Source: a virus. Taken from it: a stretch of 64,000 bases of DNA. Shown here piece by piece: positions 27,614-36,026 of the stretch. Under the pieces are notes generated by a model. The model saw nothing but the letters and a program-made list of their open reading frames with translations. It was not told where the DNA came from and did not search any database. Every line of letters begins with the position of its first letter. The first letter of the stretch is position 1. A program made the position numbers and the translations under genes. The stretch is from IMG/VR virus record IMGVR_UViG_3300017917_004503, positions 1 to 64,000 of that record; one strand, written 5' to 3'.

Positions 27614-29851
27614 ATGGCAATAAATTTAAGTGATAATATTTTAGCAAAAACCACTGCACCCGCAGATGCTAAATATGGACCTTACTCTGGGGGTAGTACT
27701 GCTGCTGCAATAAATGCAGCGACCGGTTATCTTATCTCATCATATAGATACGAAGGTCTGACTATAGGTTTACAAGTAGGTGCTAACCCGATTGTAGAAT
27801 ATTGGTTTTACGGAGGAATTTTAGATGCAAATTTAACTCAAAAGGTTGTTTCTGGCTCGAATGGTACCTCTGGTTCTTCAGGATCTAGCGGAACATCGGG
27901 TTCTTCAGGATCTAGTGGTACCTCTGGTTCTTCAGGTTCTAGTGGAACATCAGGTTCTTCAGGATCTAGCGGAACATCAGGATCCTCTGGTTTGGGTGGA
28001 TCCTCAGGAACTTCTGGACTTGCCGGTATATCTGGTGTTAATGGATCCGATGGAACATCAGGTTCTTCAGGATCTAGCGGGACTTCAGGTTCTTCAGGGT
28101 CTAGTGGGACTTCAGGTTCTTCAGGATCTAGTGGGACTTCAGGTTCTTCAGGATCTAGTGGGACTTCAGGTTCTTCAGGATCTAGTGGGACTTCAGGTTC
28201 TTCGGGATCTAGCGGAACATCAGGATCTAATGGTTCTTCAGGATCTAGCGGAACATCTGGTTCTAATGGTTCTTCAGGATCTAGCGGAACATCAGGTTCT
28301 TCCGGGTCTAGTGGATCTAGTGGATCGGCTGGAACAGCTGGAGCCCCTGGAGTAGATGGCGCATCTGGAACATCTGGAACAGCGGGTTCAAGCGGTTCCA
28401 CCGGTACATCTGGATCTAGTGGTTCTTCTGGTACATCTGGATCTAGTGGTTCTTCTGGTACATCTGGATCTAGTGGTTCTTCTGGAACTAGAGGATCTTC
28501 AGGCTCTTCTGGAACTAGTGGTTCTAGTGGATCCAGTGGTTCTAGTGGTTCTAGTGGAACATCGCCAACGGTATCTGGATCTAATAATCAGATATTAACA
28601 TCTGATGGTTCAGGTGGAATTGTTTCTGAAACTAATTTAGAGTTTGATGGAAATAAACTATCGGTATTATATCAATCTGGTGATGAAGGTGGTGAAATAT
28701 TTTTAAATAAAGCAGTTACAAATACAACATTAAATGGTGGTATAACAATAGATTCATATCAAAATAAATTAAGATTTTTCGAACAAGGAGGCACTGCAAG
28801 AGGAGCTTATATAGATCTAACAGCATGTGCTGCTGGAGTTGGAACCGATTTATTAAGCGGTGGTGGTGGAGGCGGATCTAATGGATCTTCCGGATCAAGC
28901 GGATCGTCTGGCACTTCCGGATCAAGCGGATCGTCTGGCACTTCCGGATCAAGTGGATCTTCTGGAACCAGAGGTTCATCAGGTTCATCAGGTTCATCAG
29001 GTTCATCAGGAACCAGTGGATTGACTTGTACCTCTTATACAGTAACAGAAACCGCTAACTCCGGTGCAAGTTTCGATTATGAACCCTGTGGATCTCCCGG
29101 AACGGTTATTGGTTATATTCTAACTGCTTTGCAATCTGTTACTTTGTGTGCGGTTAACGGAACAGTAGTTCAGACTAGCGGAACTATATCAATTACAGAT
29201 AACGGTTTATGTTCTGGATCCTCGGGATCATCTGGCTCTTCTGGATCCTCGGGATCATCTGGCTCTTCGGGGACCTCAGGATCATCTGGATCTTCTGGTA
29301 CCAGAGGATCATCAGGATCATCAGGTACATCTGGTCAGGCAGGCGCAAGCGGAACTGTTAATACTATATCTAAATTTACATCATCTACAACAGTAGGTAA
29401 TTCTAACGCCACTGACGATGGCACTACATTCGAGATATCTACATCTAATTTGAAAGTTACATCTAGCGTAGCTGTAGGATCTATTACAGCTTCGGGTGTT
29501 TCTGGTCGAATTGATGCTTCGAATGACGTCGTTGCTTTTTCTACATCTGATATTAGATTTAAAGAAAATATTAAACCGATAGAAAATGCTCTAGATAAAA
29601 TTCAAAAAATTGGAGGATACACTTTCGATTGGAAAGACGATCAAAACCTTAAGGTACTCCATGGATTTTCTGGACCTGATGTTGGTGTAATAGCTCAAGA
29701 GATTGAATCGATATTACCAGAAACTGTAAAAACTAAACCTAATGGATTTAAAGGTGTAAAATACGAAAAAATCGTACCTTTATTAATTCAAGCAATAAAA
29801 GAACTTTCTCAAGAAGTTGAAGATTTGAAAAAAATCAAAAATATACAATAA
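27614..29851 (+). CDS. Tail fibre with GSS/GTS tracts and C-terminal S74 autochaperone
   Basis: 745 residues. An anchoring module like that of the previous fibre (KYGPYSGGST, EYWFYGG, about 20-75) is followed by a long GSS/GTS tract (about 81-316), a beta domain, two shorter tracts, a Cys-containing beta domain (about 475-530), and a C-terminal peptidase S74 intramolecular chaperone (about 640-745, SDIRFKENI and VGVIAQEIESILPE). S74 domains trimerise fibres and then cut themselves off at the Ser of the S-D motif, here S645, with K650 as partner. A coiled coil (IKELSQEVEDLKKI) closes the protein. Confidence 0.88.
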   Translation: MAINLSDNILAKTTAPADAKYGPYSGGSTAAAINAATGYLISSYRYEGLTIGLQVGANPIVEYWFYGGILDANLTQKVVSGSNGTSGSSGSSGTSGSSGSSGTSGSSGSSGTSGSSGSSGTSGSSGLGGSSGTSGLAGISGVNGSDGTSGSSGSSGTSGSSGSSGTSGSSGSSGTSGSSGSSGTSGSSGSSGTSGSSGSSGTSGSNGSSGSSGTSGSNGSSGSSGTSGSSGSSGSSGSAGTAGAPGVDGASGTSGTAGSSGSTGTSGSSGSSGTSGSSGSSGTSGSSGSSGTRGSSGSSGTSGSSGSSGSSGSSGTSPTVSGSNNQILTSDGSGGIVSETNLEFDGNKLSVLYQSGDEGGEIFLNKAVTNTTLNGGITIDSYQNKLRFFEQGGTARGAYIDLTACAAGVGTDLLSGGGGGGSNGSSGSSGSSGTSGSSGSSGTSGSSGSSGTRGSSGSSGSSGSSGTSGLTCTSYTVTETANSGASFDYEPCGSPGTVIGYILTALQSVTLCAVNGTVVQTSGTISITDNGLCSGSSGSSGSSGSSGSSGSSGTSGSSGSSGTRGSSGSSGTSGQAGASGTVNTISKFTSSTTVGNSNATDDGTTFEISTSNLKVTSSVAVGSITASGVSGRIDASNDVVAFSTSDIRFKENIKPIENALDKIQKIGGYTFDWKDDQNLKVLHGFSGPDVGVIAQEIESILPETVKTKPNGFKGVKYEKIVPLLIQAIKELSQEVEDLKKIKNIQ
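27853..28563 (+). repeat. GSS/GTS triplet tract (fibre 3, first)
   Basis: About 79 units with a few interruptions (GLGGSSG, GLAGISGVNGSDG, GAPGVDG). A 27-bp unit coding GSSGSSGTS is repeated nearly exactly several times around 28075-28220. Confidence 0.92.
28874..29017 (+). repeat. GSS/GTS triplet tract (fibre 3, second)
   Basis: Sixteen units following a poly-glycine stretch; an exact 27-bp repeat (GGATCAAGC GGATCGTCT GGCACTTCC) is visible. Confidence 0.9.
29216..29350 (+). repeat. GSS/GTS triplet tract (fibre 3, third)
   Basis: Fifteen units directly before the segment that leads to the S74 domain; local exact repeats of GGATCCTCGGGATCATCT. Confidence 0.9.
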
Positions 29852-29853
29852 TT

Positions 29854-30987
29854 ATGGCAGATCCAGTTGCATATAAATATCAAGTTTCTTCGGGACAAAA
29901 TCTAATTACTACCTATTGGAGTTCAGTCTTTATAGGACTAACTGGTCCTTCTGTTCAGAATTTTTCAGAACCATATATAGATGGCAAGTTGAATTTTAGA
30001 AATGGAATTCAGGCAACAGGTGGTTTTAATTATGTTCTTTATTCTGATGAATATAATCAAGGTTTAGGTATCGAAGAAGCTGATTCGTTAGCAGTTGGCT
30101 GGACTTGTTCATCGGATCAGGGAAGTCTTTTATCACTAATCAATAAAATACCGGAAAGATTTAGACAGGCCGAATTTGGATCATATCAGGAAGCTATAGA
30201 ATGGCTAATCTCTCAAAATAAATATTTTTTGGTTAATAAAAGTTACCCGTCTATTGCTTATAACAACAAGACGATGGTTGCTGCATACGATCCAACATAT
30301 CTTGGATGCTATCCTGATGTTGGTAATTTTTTTTATGATTTATCTGGTATATCAACATCACCAGCACAACTTGAAAATGGCGCTGAAATATCGGGATTGT
30401 CTTATTTTAATTTTGATGAGGGTCTTAGTCAATATGCAAATATTCCTAGTGGGGTTTTATCCACATTAGTATCAACGAATAATTTCGAGTGTAGTATTTC
30501 TATTTGGTTTAAATCTGGAAGTATTCCTTCAGGTGGTTCTAATTATACGATATTTCAGCTATCCGCAAGTTCAGGATCTCCTAACCCTGACTGGTTTAGA
30601 CTTTTTATTAATGATGCAGGTGAACTTTATTCTACGTATACTATAAATCAAAAGGATAATTTTACAGATGATATATTAAATGTTACAGTAGGAGCTTGGT
30701 ATCATTTTGTTGTAACTATAAGTCTTAATAAAACTAGTGGTAAAACCGGCGTTACCTATTATATAAATGGCAGCTTTCTCTCTGGATCAGTTCATAATTT
30801 AGTTACTCCTCCTTTTACTTTCGATGGAGTTGAAGATTATAATCATCTTTTTGCAGCAGCCTCATCATCGGGTGCTATAGACAGCAGTAGTTATTTAAGA
30901 GGAAGTATCGGCTCTTTTTACATTTACTCAGGAATATTAGATTCTTCAGAAGTTTCAAAGTTGTATTATGAAACCAATTTTTATTAG
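29854..30987 (+). CDS. Adhesin with LamG/concanavalin-like domain
   Basis: 377 residues. The N-terminal half (about 1-150) is of unknown fold. Residues about 155-377 form a laminin-G/concanavalin A-like sandwich: YFNFDEGLSQYANIPSG, CSISIWFKSGS, WYHFVVTISLNKTSGKTGVTYYINGS and SIGSFYIYSGILDSSEV are the typical strands. Such domains bind glycans. It starts 2 nt after the S74 fibre and is probably the tip or a side adhesin of that fibre complex. Confidence 0.75.
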   Translation: MADPVAYKYQVSSGQNLITTYWSSVFIGLTGPSVQNFSEPYIDGKLNFRNGIQATGGFNYVLYSDEYNQGLGIEEADSLAVGWTCSSDQGSLLSLINKIPERFRQAEFGSYQEAIEWLISQNKYFLVNKSYPSIAYNNKTMVAAYDPTYLGCYPDVGNFFYDLSGISTSPAQLENGAEISGLSYFNFDEGLSQYANIPSGVLSTLVSTNNFECSISIWFKSGSIPSGGSNYTIFQLSASSGSPNPDWFRLFINDAGELYSTYTINQKDNFTDDILNVTVGAWYHFVVTISLNKTSGKTGVTYYINGSFLSGSVHNLVTPPFTFDGVEDYNHLFAAASSSGAIDSSSYLRGSIGSFYIYSGILDSSEVSKLYYETNFY

Positions 30988-31062
30988 AAACACATTCCAC
31001 CTTATCTACTATAATGTATAATTCACTGTATTTTAATCGGTGAAATTTTTAATATTATAATT

Positions 31063-31335
31063 ATGGCAGAACAAATTAAATTACCAGAAGATCTTATTCT
31101 AGAGATCCAAAAACTAAGAGATGAGCTAACCCAAAATGTTGTTAGAATTGGAAGGCTTAATGTTCAGGCTTCTTTCTATAAAAAGGATCTACAGATTATA
31201 GAGAAAGATCTCGAATTACATTACGAAACCGCTGAAAGAATTTCAATTGATGAAGAAAGACTCCAAGCTAAGGTCATCGAAAAATATGGAACTGGAAAAT
31301 TAGATTTCGAAACTGGAATTTTCTATAAAGATTAA
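31063..31335 (+). CDS. Small coiled-coil protein
   Basis: 90 residues, almost entirely helical with heptad-like Leu/Ile spacing (LPEDLILEIQKLRDELTQNV) and a short C-terminal non-helical end (GKLDFETGIFYKD). It is separated from the adhesin by 75 bp with an AT-rich TATAATGTATAAT stretch. It ends 1 nt before the GT4 start, so the two are coupled. Unknown function; possibly a fibre-associated or chaperone-like protein. Confidence 0.6.
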   Translation: MAEQIKLPEDLILEIQKLRDELTQNVVRIGRLNVQASFYKKDLQIIEKDLELHYETAERISIDEERLQAKVIEKYGTGKLDFETGIFYKD

Positions 31336-31336
31336 T

Positions 31337-32344
31337 TTGAGTACATCGGACAAAATAAAAATTGTTTATGTAACACCCCATCTTTCTACCGGGGGGTTGC
31401 CGCAGTATCTCACGAAGAAAATAGAACTTTTTTCTAAAAGCTCTGACGTTTACTGTGTAGAATATAGCTTTTTAGGATCTGATTTCGTGGTTCAAAGAAA
31501 TAGAATAATAGAAATTCTTGGCGAAAGATTTTTTTCTTTAGATAACGATAAATCTCGTCTAGTTGAGATAATATCAAAGTTAGATCCACATGTAGTACAC
31601 TTTGAGGAATTACCTGAAACTTTTGTAGATTTAAATATTCTCAAAAAAATCTATCATCCTGACAGAAAATATTTCATCTGCGAAACCTGTCACAGCTCGA
31701 CATATGAGCCTTCGATTAAGACGTTCAAACCTGATAAATTCATCATGGTTAACAGGTGGATAGAAGAAAAATTCAAAATACTAGATATACCTTCTGAAAT
31801 ATTGGAATATCCAATAGAACATAAAAAGATAGATAAAAGGGCAAGTTTAGAAAAGATCGGGCTCAACCCGGAGATAAAGCACGTTGTTAATATTGGCTTA
31901 TTTACACCTGGTAAAAATCAAGGTGAACTGTTTGAATATGCTAGATCACTAGAGAAACTTCCAATAGAATTTCACTTTGTTGGTAACCAAGCTCCTAACT
32001 TTGAATCTTATTGGTCCGAATTGATGAAAGAAATTCCTACTAACTGTAGGATTTGGGGAGAAAGAAGCGATGTAGAATTATTTTATCAGGCAGCAGATCT
32101 ATTTGTTTTCACCTCTAAACTCGAATTAAATCCACTGGTAATAAAGGAATCACTATCGTTTAAATTGCCATGTATGATTTACGATCTTCACACTTACAAG
32201 GATGAGTATAAAAATAATCCACTCGTTTCTTTTTTAACACCCGATATGGAAAAAAATACCTTTAAAATTCTAGAAATTTTAGGGTTCGTGAAAAAAATTA
32301 AGAAGAATTATGATAATCCACGAATCGTCAATTTCAATTTATAA
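31337..32344 (+). CDS. Glycosyltransferase, GT4/GT-B fold
   Basis: 335 residues from TTG 31337. The N-domain IKIVYVTPHLSTGGLPQYLTKK (about 6-27) carries the GT4 acceptor-side glycine loop. The C-domain has VNIGLFTPGKNQGELFEYA, and FVFTSKLELNPLVIKESLS, where the E-x7-E pair of retaining GT4 enzymes is recognisable. No membrane segment is present. It lies between the fibre genes and a TibC-type O-heptosyltransferase and overlaps the latter by 35 bp, so it probably extends the sugar placed by that enzyme. That is inference. Confidence 0.8.
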   Translation: MSTSDKIKIVYVTPHLSTGGLPQYLTKKIELFSKSSDVYCVEYSFLGSDFVVQRNRIIEILGERFFSLDNDKSRLVEIISKLDPHVVHFEELPETFVDLNILKKIYHPDRKYFICETCHSSTYEPSIKTFKPDKFIMVNRWIEEKFKILDIPSEILEYPIEHKKIDKRASLEKIGLNPEIKHVVNIGLFTPGKNQGELFEYARSLEKLPIEFHFVGNQAPNFESYWSELMKEIPTNCRIWGERSDVELFYQAADLFVFTSKLELNPLVIKESLSFKLPCMIYDLHTYKDEYKNNPLVSFLTPDMEKNTFKILEILGFVKKIKKNYDNPRIVNFNL

Positions 32345-33488
32345 TGACATTGAAAAGTCTGATAATCACATTTTCAGTAATAAAATAAAAATCAAAATTT
32401 GTTTTGATTATCTACCAAAAGTAACTATTGAATTTGGTGACTTTATGAGAGAACCTTATAAGGTCTATATGATCGAAAAATCTGGTCGAATTTTACACAC
32501 TGATCAAATTTCAACCGGAATTTATACTTTAGCATTTAGAAGATGGATTGAAGACCTTGATATTTTAGTTTATGATAATAAAGATGCGTTAGTAAAAAAA
32601 TTTAACCTCTTTGATAAAATAAAATCAGGAAAGGTTTTAATTGCGATTGAAAGTTCTTCATTAGGTGACACCTTAGCTTGGATCCCCTATGTCAATCAAT
32701 TTATTGAGACTCATAATTGTTCTAATGCAACTGTTACTACTTTTTGGAATGATCTTTTTGAAGATCAGTATCCTGGATTTAATTTAAAATATCCAGGATA
32801 CAGAGAAAATGACATTGATGTTCTTATCGGTGTTGGCTGGTATGATGAAGCAGATCCAAATAAGCATAAGATAGATCCTAGAACAGTCCCGCTTCAAAAG
32901 GTTGCTTCTGATATTTTAGGTGTTGAATATTTGGGTGAAATCAAGCCTAGAATAAAATCAACAGGTAAAAGACCCACAGAGAAAACTAAAAATGTTTGTA
33001 TAGCTACCGAATCAACTGCTGCAGCTAAGCATTGGAATAATCCGAATGGATGGCAGGAGCTAATTAATCTTTTGACCCAATCCGGGTATGTTGTTAATGT
33101 GATACAAAAACAACCAACTCATCTATTGGATGTTGTTGATAAAACTGGTGATATTGACATAAGCGAAAGAATAAATGATTTGATTAATTGTGATTTTTTC
33201 ATTGGAATCGGATCTGGACTTTCTTGGTTAGCATGGAGTTTAGATGTTCCTGTTGTTTTAATCTCTGGTTTTAGTAAACCTTTTTGTGAGTTTAGCGATA
33301 AAACTCTCAGAATCATAGATGAGTCTGTGTGCAATGGCTGTTTCAACAATCCCCAGTATTTTTTCGACCGTGGAGATTGGATGTGGTGTCCCGTACATAA
33401 AGATACTGATAGACACTTTGAGTGTACCAAGGTAATCACTCCTTATCAGGTGTTTCGCCAAATAAATTTCTGGAAAAATACTTTATAA
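32310..33488 (+). CDS. TibC/Aah-type protein O-heptosyltransferase
   Basis: 392 residues. The layout matches bacterial autotransporter heptosyltransferases. A beta-rich N-terminal domain (about 25-105) leads to a GT-B core beginning IESSSLGDTLAWIPYV (a hallmark of the family), and the donor side carries ATESTAAAKHWNNPNGW and FFIGIGSGLSWLAWSL, as in GT9 enzymes. Near the C-terminus four cysteines, C341-x2-C344-x15-C360-x11-C372, correspond to the iron-finger of TibC. These enzymes transfer heptose from ADP-heptose to serines of repeated adhesin sequences. The neighbours are Ser/Thr-repeat tail fibres, which makes fibre glycosylation the obvious hypothesis. Confidence 0.87.
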   Translation: MIIHESSISIYNDIEKSDNHIFSNKIKIKICFDYLPKVTIEFGDFMREPYKVYMIEKSGRILHTDQISTGIYTLAFRRWIEDLDILVYDNKDALVKKFNLFDKIKSGKVLIAIESSSLGDTLAWIPYVNQFIETHNCSNATVTTFWNDLFEDQYPGFNLKYPGYRENDIDVLIGVGWYDEADPNKHKIDPRTVPLQKVASDILGVEYLGEIKPRIKSTGKRPTEKTKNVCIATESTAAAKHWNNPNGWQELINLLTQSGYVVNVIQKQPTHLLDVVDKTGDIDISERINDLINCDFFIGIGSGLSWLAWSLDVPVVLISGFSKPFCEFSDKTLRIIDESVCNGCFNNPQYFFDRGDWMWCPVHKDTDRHFECTKVITPYQVFRQINFWKNTL

Positions 33489-33508
33489 GACCTGATAAAT
33501 CGTTCAGG

Positions 33509-33520
33509 GATATATAAATA
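33509..33520 (+). promoter_or_regulatory. Late-type promoter box GATATATAAATA (P5)
   Basis: It contains both the GATATATA core of this genome and the exact T4 late consensus TATAAATA (33513-33520). It is 13 nt before ATG 33534. An inverted repeat CCTGA...TCAGG (33491-33508) lies immediately upstream. Confidence 0.75.
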
Positions 33521-33533
33521 AAAGAAAACACTG

Positions 33534-36023
33534 ATGAGTTTTTACCCTGAAGATAAATTTCCTAAAGAAGGTAATCCTGTTTATAACGGGAATGGTGAGC
33601 AGTACAACTTGACTGATCAAAGATATGAATACCACGATGGACTGCAGAACACTGAAAAGATAAAAGAATCATCGGTTGATAATCTGTTTTCGACCATCGA
33701 TGCCGCTAAGGCTAGATCTCTTCAGATAGGTTGCGGTGGATATCACACTGTAGTTATAAAGGGAGTTACCTATTATAAACCATGTGAAACCCCCGAATAT
33801 TACGCTATAAGATTAGAACAGTTAGAAAGCGCTCTGAATTTCACATATATTGGAAATTATAGAGTTCTGAGCTGGGATTCTCCATTTGAGTATGTTACTA
33901 AATTTAATGGCTGGATAATAGATACAGGATCTAGTTTAGATTATGGATCTATTACAGATGCAAATGATATTGCAATTGATTTTAGATACAGCATTGACGG
34001 AATCACTTGGTCTTTGTGGACAAATGTTGGTACTGCTAAGGGTGGATTGACTAATGAATTTTCGGAGCTTTTTGAAATATCACTAGATCCAGAGAATAAA
34101 TTTTATCCAGAGTTTAGATTTACCTCGGTTCTTGTAAATAATGATGGAACTATAATATATCAAACTGATGAACCAATAGATCCTAATGTAACTATATTAA
34201 ATTTTGATCTAGATCTCGAGTATGCACCAACCCCCGAAAAGATTATAAAAAAACCAGTTGCTATTTGCTCTAATGAGGTTTCAAATAGACCAGTTATATT
34301 TTCAGATTGTAATTTTACTTTTAATCCATATGCTGTAAATAGAGCACTAAATTTATATCAAGATCTGAGTAAAATGGTTAACAGGGTTTTTGGATTGGAT
34401 GTAAATTATTATTCAATACAGCCTCAAGCAAGGGGCAAAGATGTAATACTCAAAGAGTATACATTATTCAATGTAGTTTCTGAAAAGTGTATTAAGGTAA
34501 TGGTACCACAGAACCAATTTCCTGATAATAAAATAAACTTTGATCCCTTTGGACTTAATTTCGATTCTCCGTTCGAAGTTCAGATTGATAAGAGATACTT
34601 TGAAACTATTTTCGGTAGGGGATCACAGCCTAGAAAACGTGATATTATTTACTTTCCACTCACTAACAGAATTTATGAAATAAACTCGACATATTTATTT
34701 AGAGATTTCATGAACTCTCCTGTTTATTTTAAAATGGAACTCCAAAAATATAATCCTAGAAGTAACACATTCTTTCAGGATCCTGCTTATAAAGAGGAAT
34801 TGGATGGTATTGCTTTAACAACTTCTGAATTGTTTGGCGAAGAAACAAGATCTGAAGAAATCCAAGTTTCTAAACCCCAACAATATGCTACGACAATAAC
34901 TCAAATGTCACAGGATCCTATTAGATCTTATATTTATGAGGATCTTCCGATAATCGAATATGATCTAAATAATAACTGGACCATAGTATTAAATAACTAT
35001 TACGATTTATCTGAAGCGTTCTATGATGTTTCGGAGTTTCAATATGATCCTAGAAGATATAAAACTGGTGTAAAATATAAATCTTTACCAAAGTTAACAT
35101 CGAGTGAGGAATTAGCTTTTACTTGTTGGTTTAGCTTAAGAGATTTTTATGACAATACTAAAATGGTAAAAAGACCATATCCCATCTTAAATGCAACGTT
35201 AGAAAGTTCAGATTCAGATTATCTTTATTTTAGCACATATCCACAAAGACACAGACTGGAAAAATGGGAGTCTTACGCTTCTAATCCTGAAGGCTACGTA
35301 GCAGTAAAAGGTGATAAATTGCATTCTGGCGGATATGAAGTCCTTGATGTTATTGATGAATATAGATTTAAGGTAAAGAATAATTCTACAAATTTCTCTC
35401 AGGGAACTATAGTATGGAAAGTTCAAAAAGCCCAAAGTAGAAATTTAATTAGTGGTTTATATGAAGACTCCGATGGTAATATTAAGGGTATTCGCGTCGA
35501 TCTTATACATTCTGGTGTAATGGACGAAAGCACAAATCCTTTCTTGGGACAAGGTTCTTTAGTGATTCGATTGAATGATACCATTATAAATTCTGGACTC
35601 CAATTTACACCAGAATTTGGAGATTGGTATGGCGTTGTTGTGAATGTTTCAAACATTTATAAACAAATAGCTGCCACTGTATGGGGCTTAACATATGATC
35701 CTGTTGATCCTAATGAGCAATCTAGTAAACTTAAAAAACTCCATGATGAGGTAAGAATGTTTACTGACCCTATTATTTTTGATGCACCTAGTGACAAAAT
35801 CACAGATAAATATAGTCCACTTTACGGAACTGAGCTGAATTCTTATAAAGTTTTCACCGGACCCATTTGGCTAAGTAATATTAGATTGTTCAAAAAAATG
35901 ATTGATGTTGATACTCAATCAACAGTTTTAAATCAAAATGTTGTTAGAGATGCTCAGCTTGCCCATATTATAGATAACGCCAAACCACTTTTAAATATTC
36001 CAAAGTTTGCTAGAAATAGATAA
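33534..36023 (+). CDS. Neck/tail-completion protein (gp14-like core) with LamG-like extension
   Basis: 829 residues. The central part (about 345-415) has an FGRGSQPRKRDIIYFPL, RIYEI...YLFRD stretch that resembles the RP.E.DLIYFPL..LFEI pattern I recall from neck protein gp14 of T4-like cyanophages, and the slot just upstream of gp16/gp17 is where T4 keeps genes 13-15. The C-terminal half (about 520-810: ELAFTCWFSLRDF, GDWYGVVVNVSN, GPIWLSNIRLFKK) reads as a LamG-like sandwich. The protein is far longer than T4 gp14, so it may combine a neck role with a decoration or adhesin domain. Assignment moderate. Confidence 0.5.
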   Translation: MSFYPEDKFPKEGNPVYNGNGEQYNLTDQRYEYHDGLQNTEKIKESSVDNLFSTIDAAKARSLQIGCGGYHTVVIKGVTYYKPCETPEYYAIRLEQLESALNFTYIGNYRVLSWDSPFEYVTKFNGWIIDTGSSLDYGSITDANDIAIDFRYSIDGITWSLWTNVGTAKGGLTNEFSELFEISLDPENKFYPEFRFTSVLVNNDGTIIYQTDEPIDPNVTILNFDLDLEYAPTPEKIIKKPVAICSNEVSNRPVIFSDCNFTFNPYAVNRALNLYQDLSKMVNRVFGLDVNYYSIQPQARGKDVILKEYTLFNVVSEKCIKVMVPQNQFPDNKINFDPFGLNFDSPFEVQIDKRYFETIFGRGSQPRKRDIIYFPLTNRIYEINSTYLFRDFMNSPVYFKMELQKYNPRSNTFFQDPAYKEELDGIALTTSELFGEETRSEEIQVSKPQQYATTITQMSQDPIRSYIYEDLPIIEYDLNNNWTIVLNNYYDLSEAFYDVSEFQYDPRRYKTGVKYKSLPKLTSSEELAFTCWFSLRDFYDNTKMVKRPYPILNATLESSDSDYLYFSTYPQRHRLEKWESYASNPEGYVAVKGDKLHSGGYEVLDVIDEYRFKVKNNSTNFSQGTIVWKVQKAQSRNLISGLYEDSDGNIKGIRVDLIHSGVMDESTNPFLGQGSLVIRLNDTIINSGLQFTPEFGDWYGVVVNVSNIYKQIAATVWGLTYDPVDPNEQSSKLKKLHDEVRMFTDPIIFDAPSDKITDKYSPLYGTELNSYKVFTGPIWLSNIRLFKKMIDVDTQSTVLNQNVVRDAQLAHIIDNAKPLLNIPKFARNR

Positions 36024-36026
36024 TTT

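Noticed and set aside
22196-28401. Long open frames on the minus strand and in other frames inside the GSS/GTS tracts (PDEPLD-like and LDLVVL-like repeats)
   Set aside because: They are frame shadows of the 9-bp repeats; their composition is fixed by the repeat and no start, promoter or domain supports them.
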